Assembly (NCBI RefSeq): GCF_027359675.1 | Contig: NZ_CP114786.1 | Span: 6,608,501 to 6,672,500 of the forward strand | DNA length: 64,000 nt | Direction of reading: 5' to 3' | Origin: Roseibium sp. Sym1 | Lineage (GTDB): Bacteria > Pseudomonadota > Alphaproteobacteria > Rhizobiales > Stappiaceae | Shown: piece after piece, positions 28,028 through 35,629 of the stretch | Position numbering within the stretch: position 1 is the first letter of the stretch | Layout of the letters: every line of letters starts with the position of its first letter | Notes under the pieces: generated by a model | What the model was told of the DNA's origin: nothing | Database searches by the model: none | The model's input: only the letters and a program-made list of their open reading frames with translations | Translations under genes and position numbers: made by a program

Positions 28028-29020
28028 ATGCGTGATCCCTACAGCGTTCTCGGGGTGGCGAAATCCGCCAGCGAGGGCGACATAAAAAAGGCCTTCCGAA
28101 AACTGGCCAAGAAATACCATCCGGATCAGAACAAGGACGATCCGGAAGCCCAGAAGCGTTTCTCCGAAGCCAACCAGGCGTATGAAATCGTTGGCGACAA
28201 GGAAAAGCGTGCCAAATTCGACCGCGGTGAAATCGACGCGGAAGGCAAACCGCGCTTTCAGGGCGGCGGTTTCGACGGCTTTTCCGGATATGAGGATTTT
28301 GGCGCGGCGGGCGGTACCCGTGGGTTCCGGTCCGGTGGCGCACGTCCGGGCGGCAGTTCCGGCGGCGGCAGTTTCGACGATATTCTCAACGACATCTTCG
28401 GAAGTTTCGGCGGCGGCGGGCGTGCACGTAGCGGCGGCGGCGAAGGCTTTGCCGGCGGGGCGCGCGCAAAGGCCGCGCCCAAGCAGAAAGGCAGCAATGC
28501 CGAGATCGTTGCCCGGGTGTCCCTGGAGGACATTGTCAACTCCGGCAAGACCCAGGTTACGCTGCCGAGCGGCAAGACCGTCAATGTCACGCTTCCCAAG
28601 GGGGTCGTGGAAGGCGAGAAGATCCGTCTCAAGGGGCAGGGCCATCCGGGAGAAAACGGTGGTCCTCCAGGCGACGCCATGGTGGAAATCCGGCTGAAAC
28701 CGCACAAGCTGTTCGAGGTCAAGGGATCGGATTTGCATCTCGACCTGCCGCTGACGCTCTACGAAGCGGTGCTGGGCGCCAAGGTGCGGACACCCACGCT
28801 GTCAGGGGCGGTCAGCCTGACCATTCCGGCCAATGCCTCCAGCGGCAAGACCATGCGCCTCAAGGGAAAGGGCCTGCCGACCAAGAATGGCGGCCACGGC
28901 GACCTTTTGGTCAAGCTGCAGATCATCATGCCGCCGCATGGCGACGATGAGCTGGACACCCTGATGAAGGCCTGGAAGGAAATCACGCCCTACAGGGCAC
29001 GTGGACCGGAGTTCGACTGA
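28028..29020 (+). CDS. J-domain co-chaperone, DnaJ type without zinc finger (CbpA-like)
   Basis: A 330-residue protein from the ATG at 28028 (MRDPYSVLGVAKSAS). J domain residues 1-68 with HPD at 31-33, a Gly/Phe-rich linker (about 80-150) and two C-terminal substrate-binding beta domains (about 165-325). The four CxxCxGxG zinc motifs of true DnaJ are absent, so it is a type II J protein like CbpA. It stimulates a DnaK partner encoded elsewhere. Followed by a clear terminator. Confidence 0.9.
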   Translation: MRDPYSVLGVAKSASEGDIKKAFRKLAKKYHPDQNKDDPEAQKRFSEANQAYEIVGDKEKRAKFDRGEIDAEGKPRFQGGGFDGFSGYEDFGAAGGTRGFRSGGARPGGSSGGGSFDDILNDIFGSFGGGGRARSGGGEGFAGGARAKAAPKQKGSNAEIVARVSLEDIVNSGKTQVTLPSGKTVNVTLPKGVVEGEKIRLKGQGHPGENGGPPGDAMVEIRLKPHKLFEVKGSDLHLDLPLTLYEAVLGAKVRTPTLSGAVSLTIPANASSGKTMRLKGKGLPTKNGGHGDLLVKLQIIMPPHGDDELDTLMKAWKEITPYRARGPEFD

Positions 29021-29048
29021 ACCGGCCACAGCAAAGTGCCAAGGACCA

Positions 29049-29073
29049 AGTGCCGCCGTGAGGCGGCACTTTT
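29049..29073 (+). terminator. Intrinsic terminator after the J-domain gene
   Basis: AGTGCCGCC-GTGA-GGCGGCACT followed by TTTCGTTT, 28 bases after the stop. A perfect nine-base-pair stem; the T-run is interrupted by CG. Confidence 0.85.
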
Positions 29074-29101
29074 CGTTTGGGCGGCAAGACACGGCGCCCG
29101 G

Positions 29102-29593
29102 TCAGGCCTGCAGTTCTTCCAGAAGCTCGGCCAGCATCTCCATGCCCTTGCCCCAGCCCTTGTCGAGGCCACTTATGGCGCCGGCGAAACAGGCGATTTC
29201 GGCGTCGGTGGCCTCGTGGGGTGTCCAGACCAGCCGGACATCCGTTTGATCGCCCTCCGTTTGAAACGTCACCGTGGTCAGGAGAACACGCGGCCAGTCG
29301 GGCATCATCGGATTGGCGGAAACGTTCCAGTCGGCGTCCGAGACAGAATGCAGCCAGACGAGTTTTTCCGGTTCGACCACTTCGGTGTACTCGACCCGTT
29401 GAAAGTGGGAGCCGCCTCCGAATTTCATCTCGTTGAGCCACAGGCCGCCTGGCCTGACATCCAGCTTGTGGATGACCGTTTCGACCCCTGGCCCGTACCA
29501 GCGGGCCAAAAGGTCCGGCTCCGTCCAGCTTCGCCAGACAAGATCGCGGGGCGCATTAAAACGTCTATCAAGTATGAATTCCGGCAAAGCCAC
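29102..29593 (-). CDS. AHSA1/SRPBCC family protein of an ArsR-linked pair
   Basis: A 163-residue protein with the AHSA1 pattern: 'FILDRRFNAPRDLVWRSWTE', ARWYGPG, 'VRPGGLWLNEMKFGGG', and the C-terminal helix GLDKGWGKGMEMLAELLEEL. It follows the ArsR gene with an 11-base gap, the common two-gene arrangement in which the regulator and a START-fold protein are made together. Ligand and role are unknown. Confidence 0.85.
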   Translation of the reverse strand: MALPEFILDRRFNAPRDLVWRSWTEPDLLARWYGPGVETVIHKLDVRPGGLWLNEMKFGGGSHFQRVEYTEVVEPEKLVWLHSVSDADWNVSANPMMPDWPRVLLTTVTFQTEGDQTDVRLVWTPHEATDAEIACFAGAISGLDKGWGKGMEMLAELLEELQA

Positions 29594-29604
29594 TTTTCGT
29601 CTCC

Positions 29605-29958
29605 CTAACGTTCAACGTTTTTGAGTTCTTCCAGAAGCGCGTCGAGCTGGTCGAAGTTTGATGACCAGAAACGCTGAAACTCCTCAAGCCAGGCGATCGC
29701 CTCCTTCATCGGCGCGGCATTCAGCCTTGCCGGTCTGGATTGCCGCTCGACACCGCGCGTGATCAATCCCGCCCTTTCCAGCACTTTCAGGTGTTTCGAC
29801 ACAGCGGGCTGGCTCATCTCGAATGGTTTGGCCAGCTCGTTGACCGGCGCTTCTCCGGCGGCAAGCCTTGTCAGGATCGCCCTGCGTGTGGGATCGGCGA
29901 GCGCGGAAAATACCGCATCGAGATTGCCGCCCTCCATTTCATAACCAACCTGTTCCAT
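29605..29958 (-). CDS. ArsR/SmtB-family transcriptional repressor
   Basis: A 117-residue winged-helix protein. The family start DAVFSALADPTRRAILTRLA and recognition helix EMSQPAVSKHLKVLERAGLI are clear. No cysteine metal site is visible, as in other AHSA1-linked ArsR proteins. The ATG at 29958 lies inside an inverted repeat (29957-29972); the ATG at 29937 (MEGGNLDAVF) is equally possible and would leave the operator untranslated. Divergent from the MarR-GNAT genes across about 96 bases. Confidence 0.88.
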   Translation of the reverse strand: MEQVGYEMEGGNLDAVFSALADPTRRAILTRLAAGEAPVNELAKPFEMSQPAVSKHLKVLERAGLITRGVERQSRPARLNAAPMKEAIAWLEEFQRFWSSNFDQLDALLEELKNVER

Positions 29959-29972
29959 AACCAAATAGTTAT
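29957..29972. promoter_or_regulatory. Operator-like inverted repeat at the ArsR start
   Basis: ATAAC-CAAATA-GTTAT, a perfect 5+5 inverted repeat at the 5' end of the ArsR gene. Its place fits autoregulation; binding by this protein is an inference. Confidence 0.45.
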
Positions 29973-30022
29973 ATTACAAAGCGGCCCGTGTCCAGCCACG
30001 GTTGCGATTTCTTTCATGCCAT

Positions 30023-30032
30023 GTTATATAAC
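30023..30032. promoter_or_regulatory. Palindrome GTTATATAAC before the MarR gene
   Basis: A perfect 10-base palindrome 22 bases before the MarR start, followed by the looser inverted repeat CTTGTTATG..TTATAAG (30032-30048). It includes a TATATAA that could act as a -10 element, so a bound regulator would block the promoter. MarR proteins often bind such AT-rich palindromes. Confidence 0.45.
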
Positions 30033-30054
30033 TTGTTATGTTTATAAGGACAGT

Positions 30055-30579
30055 ATGATGGAAGATGTCGTCCGCGCGCTCGGTTATGCCACGCTTGGCA
30101 GCCGGTTGAAGCGCATAGGTGAAATGCTGCAGGCACAAACACAGGACCTGACAAGCGAACTTGCCGGAACAGACCTGCCGACACCACAGAACCCGGTGCT
30201 GGCGGCACTTGACCGGCAAGGCCCCTTGAGCATCGGCGAGCTGGCCCGGGTCCTCGGCCAAAGCCAGCCGGGCGTGACCCGCATGATCAACAGGATGAAA
30301 TCCGACGGACTGGTGGCCGCCCGGCCCCATGAAGACGACCGCCGTGTCAGCACCATCGCCCTGACGGCCAGGGGACGAAACCTCGTCGACCACCTGAAAG
30401 CGACGCTGTGGCCGGCAGTGTCACTCGCTGTGGCGGATGCCTGCAGGGATCTGGACGGGGCGTTGCTCGATCAGCTCGATCAGCTGGAAACCGCGCTTGC
30501 CGACAAGACACTCAGTGCGCGCCAGACGGGACAGCCTCTGCCTGACTGGGACACCCTGACCTCCGCCGAGGAGCAATAG
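30055..30579 (+). CDS. MarR-family transcriptional regulator
   Basis: A 174-residue winged-helix protein, start at 30055 (MMEDVVRALGYATLG) after AAGGACAG. The DNA-binding part is LSIGELARVLGQSQPGVTRM and the wing HEDDRRVSTIALT, in typical MarR positions. The stop is two bases from the start of the acetyltransferase gene, so the two are co-expressed; in other bacteria the same two domains occur fused in one protein. Confidence 0.88.
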   Translation: MMEDVVRALGYATLGSRLKRIGEMLQAQTQDLTSELAGTDLPTPQNPVLAALDRQGPLSIGELARVLGQSQPGVTRMINRMKSDGLVAARPHEDDRRVSTIALTARGRNLVDHLKATLWPAVSLAVADACRDLDGALLDQLDQLETALADKTLSARQTGQPLPDWDTLTSAEEQ

Positions 30580-30581
30580 AG

Positions 30582-31292
30582 ATGCACGACGCCATGACTG
30601 AAACGGCGGAAAGCGCCCTGATGCGCGTGATCTGGTCCGCGCTCACCACCCGGCAGCGGGGGTTTGTGCGTGGCGGCAACCTCGCCCGCCGGTTCGACCC
30701 GTCCGTCTCCCCTTTCGCCGCATCGAAAGACAATTCTCCGGAAGCCCTTGAAGAACTCGCCGGATTGATCGGTCCGGGTGAGGACCACGTCTATCTGGTA
30801 CAGGCCGAGGACATCGCGCTTCCGCGAACGCTGGTGGCGGACGTGACGGCCGCGGGCATCCTGATGACACAGACACAGATGCCAAAAGCCACCGCTCCCA
30901 CCGCTCGCATTGTCCGGCTCACCGAGGCCGACATTCCCGAGATGGTGGCGCTGGCCGAGCTGACCAAACCCGGCCCCTTCACGCCGCGCACGCCGGAACT
31001 TGGTCCCTTTTTCGGCGTCAAGCTCGACAACAGGCTCGCAGCCATGGCCGGGACCCGTCTGAACCTGACCGGTTTCACCGAGATCAGCGGGATTTGCACC
31101 CATCCGGATTTTCGCGGGCGCGGACTTGCGTCCGATCTTGCCGTCCATGTCGCCGCCGCCGTGCGGGCAAGTGGAGATACCCCATTCCTGCATGCCTACG
31201 CGGACAATCACGGCGCCATCGCCCTCTACCGCAAACTTGGCTTCGAAATCTGGCGGGAGGTGAATGTCGCGGTAGTTCGCAGGGCCTTTTAG
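30582..31292 (+). CDS. GNAT-family N-acetyltransferase (MarR-linked)
   Basis: A 236-residue protein. Residues about 105-235 are a GNAT domain with the acetyl-CoA loop HPDFRGRGLASDLA and the later ADNHGAIALYRKLGF motif; the first 100 residues match the N-terminal half of FR47-like proteins. Probably acetylates a small amine-containing compound; the substrate is unknown. Ends in a four-base convergent overlap with the next gene. Confidence 0.87.
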   Translation: MHDAMTETAESALMRVIWSALTTRQRGFVRGGNLARRFDPSVSPFAASKDNSPEALEELAGLIGPGEDHVYLVQAEDIALPRTLVADVTAAGILMTQTQMPKATAPTARIVRLTEADIPEMVALAELTKPGPFTPRTPELGPFFGVKLDNRLAAMAGTRLNLTGFTEISGICTHPDFRGRGLASDLAVHVAAAVRASGDTPFLHAYADNHGAIALYRKLGFEIWREVNVAVVRRAF

Positions 31293-31906
31293 AGATGACG
31301 CCCGCACCAGATGGTCCCGCTGTCCCGAACCGCCCCCACCGGCTCGAAGCCCCGTGCTTTCCAGAAGGCCAGCCCAGCCTTGTTCCGGGCGTTGACCCCG
31401 GCGTGAACCGATGACACGGCCTGCCCGCGTGCCTCGACCGACCAGGCTGCAAGCAAACGGCTTCCCAGCCCCTGCCCTTGTGCACGCGGCAGAAGGTTCA
31501 TGTGAATGTGAGCCGGATAAGCCTCGACGACGTACTCCGGCACCATAGCGGGATGGTGGATCGACCGGATCCGGCGTTCATCTGGCGTCCAGCCGGCCGG
31601 GTCGCCGGAAGGGTCCGGATAGCGTTGCCGCAGGGACGGCCACCAGTCGCGCTCCAGGCGGCGTTCACAGGCCCGGGTGTCGGCGGCCCCGACCGCATAA
31701 CCAAGTACGCCGTCACGGTCCTCGGCAACAACACCTATGAACCCGTCGAGCGCCAGATAGGGGCCGGCATAGATATGGCCGATCAGCCGGCTGTCGCGGT
31801 AAAGGCCGGTCGCATCCCGGCCTGCATCGCCGGTCTTCAGGCAGATCTCATAGGCCGCCTCCAGATCGCGGAACTCCGCGGAACGGACCCGAACTGTATC
31901 ATTCAT
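31289..31906 (-). CDS. GNAT-family N-acetyltransferase
   Basis: A 205-residue GNAT protein. The acetyl-CoA motif is LLPRAQGQGLGSRLLAAW near residues 135-152, and the closing NKAGLAFWKARGFEPVG motif fits the family. The sequence resembles glycoside- or protein-linked GNATs with an H-M-N-L segment (YPAHIHMNLLP). The substrate is unknown. It is not closely related to the convergent GNAT next to it. Confidence 0.85.
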   Translation of the reverse strand: MNDTVRVRSAEFRDLEAAYEICLKTGDAGRDATGLYRDSRLIGHIYAGPYLALDGFIGVVAEDRDGVLGYAVGAADTRACERRLERDWWPSLRQRYPDPSGDPAGWTPDERRIRSIHHPAMVPEYVVEAYPAHIHMNLLPRAQGQGLGSRLLAAWSVEARGQAVSSVHAGVNARNKAGLAFWKARGFEPVGAVRDSGTIWCGRHL

Positions 31907-32101
31907 GATCGGTTGTCTCCGCCTTTCAAAAGGGAGTGCCGTCGCTTACCAACCAGACACGGCTGCAGGGTTCAACGCATTTCTGGTCCCGGGCATATCG
32001 GCCACACGCCGACACTGTCCTGCACGTCCCGCACCCTGACTGGTTGCAAATCGCGCTTTCGCTCTTTAAAGACACTCCTGTTATAAATTACAGGGGCTAC
32101 T

Positions 32102-32497
32102 ATGCGTATTTTGTTGACATGTCTGTTTGTTTTGACTTTTCCGGTGATGGCTCAGGCGGACACGTTCCGCGAAACCGTTCCACGCAACAAGGCAACCGTT
32201 GTGGGTTCGAGGGCGACGACGCTGCCGGGTTGCGTGGCCGGTGTCCCGCCCAAGATGAAGGTCAGGCAGGCTCCGAAGCACGGCAAGGTCAGCTTCAAGC
32301 AGATCAATGGCAAGCTGAATGAAAAATCAGGACGCTGTGCCGGCAAACCCGTCAAGGGAACCCTGGTGATCTACAAGCCCGACAGGGGCTACAAGGGCGA
32401 GGACGTGTTCAAGGTGGGTTTCGTCATGGACATGTATGAGGCCGGCTCCGGCAAGATCCGGAACGTGGTCGACAAATACATCATCAAGGTAAAATGA
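32102..32497 (+). CDS. Small secreted beta-rich protein, function unknown
   Basis: A 131-residue protein with a clear signal peptide (MRILLTCLFVLTFPVMAQA, cleavage before D20) and a strong ribosome site AGGGGC. The mature part is basic and rich in beta-type residues; KVRQAPKHGKVSF and YKPDRGYKGEDVFKVGF look like one immunoglobulin-like or cadherin-like repeat of the kind found in bacterial surface proteins. Two cysteines (LPGC and GRC) may form a disulfide. No specific function can be given. Confidence 0.75.
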   Translation: MRILLTCLFVLTFPVMAQADTFRETVPRNKATVVGSRATTLPGCVAGVPPKMKVRQAPKHGKVSFKQINGKLNEKSGRCAGKPVKGTLVIYKPDRGYKGEDVFKVGFVMDMYEAGSGKIRNVVDKYIIKVK

Positions 32498-32539
32498 CCG
32501 GCCAGATCAAATGATCGTGGCCCGCGCCGGGTCTCTGTT

Positions 32540-33862
32540 TCAGCGATCCCGCCAGCCATACCACCAATAGGCCCCCTGGAGATAAAGCTTGCGCAGAGCC
32601 GGCAACGGAAATTTCCGGAAAGGCCTTTGCAACGGTGCGGGCAGGTCCTGCTGGCGAAACTTGCCGGTGATCAGGCCCGCGACCTTTTCACCCGAGATCG
32701 ACGCCATGGCGATACCGCTGCCGTGCCAGCCCATGGCCGCATAGACACCGTCAAGGCCCGGCACTTCGCCGACAAACGGGGTCAGCGACCGGGACAGGCA
32801 GACATGGCCGTGCCAGCTGTAGTCCGGTTCGATACCCGCCCAGGCCGGGAACATCGTGCTGAAATCCGCACGCGCGCGCTTTTGCATCGCTGCCAGCGCC
32901 GACGGGCTTTCGAATATGCCTCCGCGTGTCCCGAACAGGAAACGGCGGTCGGGCAGCAGACGGAAGTAATGCAGCAGGGTTCTGGTGTCGGCCGCCATCG
33001 TCTCCGATGTCCATCCCTGAGCCGAAAGCTCCGCCTCGCTCAGGGGACGGGTCACCTGAACGGATGACATCACCGGCAGCGTGCGTCCGTGCAGCCACCT
33101 CGGCACATTCTCGTTTGCATAGCCGTTGGCTGCGAGCACGACCTTTCTTGCCCGCACGAAACCGTGTTCCGTTTCAAGGTTCCAGCGGTCACCGTCCCGG
33201 GTCAGCCCGGTAACCGGCGTTTTGCCAAAGATCTTGCCCCCTGCCCGGCGCACGTGGTCGGCAAGCGCCTGGATGTAGGCCATGGGATTGAGCGCAAAGC
33301 CATAGGGCATGTGCATGCCACCATGGAATCCCGGACCGCCATAGCCTTCCGCCTGAAGGTCTTCGCGTGACAGCATCCGGGCCTTGATACCGAAATTTTC
33401 CTTCAGAAAGCCGGCTTCCTCGCGGAGCGCTGCAACATCCTTCGGCCGGTGGGCCAGGTAGATCTCACCTTTCGAGTGGCGGTCCGCCCCGACGCCCCAG
33501 CTGTCCAGCCTCTGGGCGACCAGATTGATCCCGGCCACCTGGTAGGCGACAAACTTGCGGGCCTCCTCGAGGCCGAATTTCCGGATCAGCTGTCGCTCAT
33601 CGAGCTTGGTTCCGCCAAGACAGCAGAAACCGCCATTGCGCCCGGAAGCGCCGTAGCCGACATGCTCGGCTTCCAGAACGCAGACGGACACGCCTGCCTG
33701 CGCCAGCTTGAGCGCCGCGCTCAGTCCCGCAAACCCGGCGCCGATGACGGCAACCTCGAACATGGCATTGCCGATCAGCTGCCTGTCCTGTTTCGGCGGC
33801 GGGACACTCGCTTCCCAAAAGCTGCCGACGGTCCGGCGCGGTTCGTTACGGGTCTGCAACAC
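32540..33862 (-). CDS. FAD-dependent oxidoreductase, DAO family (amino acid or amine oxidase type)
   Basis: A 440-residue flavoprotein. The FAD-binding Rossmann motif VAVIGAGFAGLSAAL starts near residue 35, with LEAEHVGYGASGRNGGFC after it; the C-terminal DAO signature GMHGSG-type segment is AAMGWHGSGIAMA. Proteins of this type oxidise amino acids or modified polyamines. It ends a two-gene unit with the paralogous flavoprotein immediately upstream (one-base gap), suggesting a shared pathway. Confidence 0.88.
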   Translation of the reverse strand: MLQTRNEPRRTVGSFWEASVPPPKQDRQLIGNAMFEVAVIGAGFAGLSAALKLAQAGVSVCVLEAEHVGYGASGRNGGFCCLGGTKLDERQLIRKFGLEEARKFVAYQVAGINLVAQRLDSWGVGADRHSKGEIYLAHRPKDVAALREEAGFLKENFGIKARMLSREDLQAEGYGGPGFHGGMHMPYGFALNPMAYIQALADHVRRAGGKIFGKTPVTGLTRDGDRWNLETEHGFVRARKVVLAANGYANENVPRWLHGRTLPVMSSVQVTRPLSEAELSAQGWTSETMAADTRTLLHYFRLLPDRRFLFGTRGGIFESPSALAAMQKRARADFSTMFPAWAGIEPDYSWHGHVCLSRSLTPFVGEVPGLDGVYAAMGWHGSGIAMASISGEKVAGLITGKFRQQDLPAPLQRPFRKFPLPALRKLYLQGAYWWYGWRDR

Positions 33863-33863
33863 G

Positions 33864-35189
33864 TCAGAACCCCAGCCTGTCGCGCAGGGAAAACCACGTC
33901 ATGGCCAGAACAAGCAACGGGAACCGCAATCTGTCGCCACCGGGAAACGCGGGTATATCCAGCTTTTCAAAAACATCGAACCGGCCGGCCGTTCCGGCAA
34001 CCGCTTCCGCCAGGAGCTGGCCGCCGAGCGTCGCCATGGCGACGCCGTGTCCGGAATAGCCCGAGGCTGTCAGCATGTTGGGGGCGAGCCGCGCGAAATA
34101 AGGCATGCGCTTGGGCGTGATCGCCAGCGTACCGCCCCAGCCATAATCGACCGCAACGTCTTCCAGCTGCGGAAAGATCTCCAGCATCGGTGAGCGGACA
34201 AAGGCCTTGATGTCTTCCGGAAAGCGATATCCGTAGTTCTCGCCTCCCCCGAAGAGCAGACGCCGGTCGGCGGACAGCCGGAAGTAGTTGATCACGAACT
34301 TGCTGTCGGCGACGGCGGCATTGTTCGGAATGATCGTCCTCGCCTCGCATTCCGAAAGGGGTTCGGTTGCGACGATGAAATTGTTTATCGGCATGACATG
34401 TGCGGCCGTCTCGCGGTCAAGCCGGCCGAGGTAACCGTTGCAGGCCAGGATCAGATGATCGGCGCGGACCTCGCCGCGTTCCGTCTTCACGGTGACGCGC
34501 CCCGTGCCCTTGCCTTCAATCCCGGTGACCCTTGTCTCCTCGAACAGCTTGGCGCCGGCGGCATCCGCGGCCCGTCCGATACCGAGCGCAAAATTGAGCG
34601 GATGCAGATGACCGGCCCCCATGTCGAGTGAACCGCCATGGTAGCGCGGGCTGCCGACGTGGTTGCCGATCTCGTCGCCGCCGATGAAACGGATGTGCTC
34701 ATAGCCGTAGACGAGCCTGAGATGTTCCACGTAGTCGCGGCTTTCGGTGACGAAGCTCTTGCGGTGGTCGGCATGGAGGATGCCGGGGGTGTAGTCGCAA
34801 TCGATCTCGTTCCTTGCGATCAGGCTCTTGACCAGGGACTTGGAGTCTTCGGCAAGATCCCAGAGCAACCTTGCGTGGGACTTGCCGTGGCGCTCTTCCA
34901 GAACAGTCTGTTCGACCCTCTGCCCCGAGCCGACCTGGCCTCCATTGCGTCCGGACGCTCCCCAGCCGATCCGGTTCGCCTCCAGCAAAATGACATCCAG
35001 TCCCCGTTCGGCCAGGTGCAGGGCGGCGGAAAGCCCGGTATATCCACCTCCGACAATGCAGACGCTGCAGCTTCGCGGCCCTTCCAGCGGCGGATGCGTT
35101 GTTGTCCAGTTCGCTGTCGTGGCATAATAGGACGGAGCATGCTGGCCCGGGGTGTCATTGGCTGTCAGGAGATCAAGCGCAGTCAGCAT
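33864..35189 (-). CDS. FAD-dependent oxidoreductase, gamma-glutamylputrescine oxidase-like
   Basis: A 441-residue flavoprotein. The start SYYATTANWTTTHPPLEGPR and the FAD motif VCIVGGGYTGLSAALHLAER with IGWGASGRNGGQVGSGQR match PuuB/OrdL-type oxidases; the C-terminal signature is ASGYSGHGVAMA. PuuB oxidises gamma-glutamylputrescine in putrescine breakdown. No other puu genes lie nearby, so the substrate is inferred from resemblance only. First gene of the pair with 32540-33862. Confidence 0.85.
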   Translation of the reverse strand: MLTALDLLTANDTPGQHAPSYYATTANWTTTHPPLEGPRSCSVCIVGGGYTGLSAALHLAERGLDVILLEANRIGWGASGRNGGQVGSGQRVEQTVLEERHGKSHARLLWDLAEDSKSLVKSLIARNEIDCDYTPGILHADHRKSFVTESRDYVEHLRLVYGYEHIRFIGGDEIGNHVGSPRYHGGSLDMGAGHLHPLNFALGIGRAADAAGAKLFEETRVTGIEGKGTGRVTVKTERGEVRADHLILACNGYLGRLDRETAAHVMPINNFIVATEPLSECEARTIIPNNAAVADSKFVINYFRLSADRRLLFGGGENYGYRFPEDIKAFVRSPMLEIFPQLEDVAVDYGWGGTLAITPKRMPYFARLAPNMLTASGYSGHGVAMATLGGQLLAEAVAGTAGRFDVFEKLDIPAFPGGDRLRFPLLVLAMTWFSLRDRLGF

Positions 35190-35368
35190 GTCAGATCCCC
35201 GGCTCCTTTTTCAACAAGATTGGATGCGACCCAGATAGCATGGTCACAATCCCTTGTTCAGCGGCTGGTTTCAAGGTGTAATCAATTCAAGGCGGCCAGG
35301 TTTTGCGTGGTTTTGCAAGCTCTTGAGGCTGTCGTAGCGTCAAGTTACCGTCACCTGCCAGCGCCCGA

Positions 35369-35623
35369 ATGACGCAAAAGGAAGGCAAAATTTTGTTTGG
35401 ACCCGTAGAACACCCCTGGTTTGATCCGCTTTGGCGCAGGATCGTGCTTGTCGCCTTCTGTGCAGGCTGGACCGGCGTCGAATATTCATACGGCAACACG
35501 ACCTGGGTTTATATCATGGCCGCGATCACCGCTTATGCCGGCTGGTCCTATCTCGTCGCCTACAAGGGGCCGGACCATCCGGATCGCGTGACCCGGCCGA
35601 GGATGGATGAGGACGAAGGCTAG
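35369..35623 (+). CDS. Small inner-membrane protein (DUF3329-like)
   Basis: An 84-residue protein with two membrane helices (RRIVLVAFCAGWTGVEYSYG and TWVYIMAAITAYAGWSYLVA) and charged ends. The 'HPWFDPLWRRIVLV' opening resembles small rhizobial proteins filed as DUF3329; that link is from memory. Its stop is six bases from the start of cti, so it may be co-transcribed with it. Confidence 0.7.
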   Translation: MTQKEGKILFGPVEHPWFDPLWRRIVLVAFCAGWTGVEYSYGNTTWVYIMAAITAYAGWSYLVAYKGPDHPDRVTRPRMDEDEG

Positions 35624-35629
35624 TTCTTC

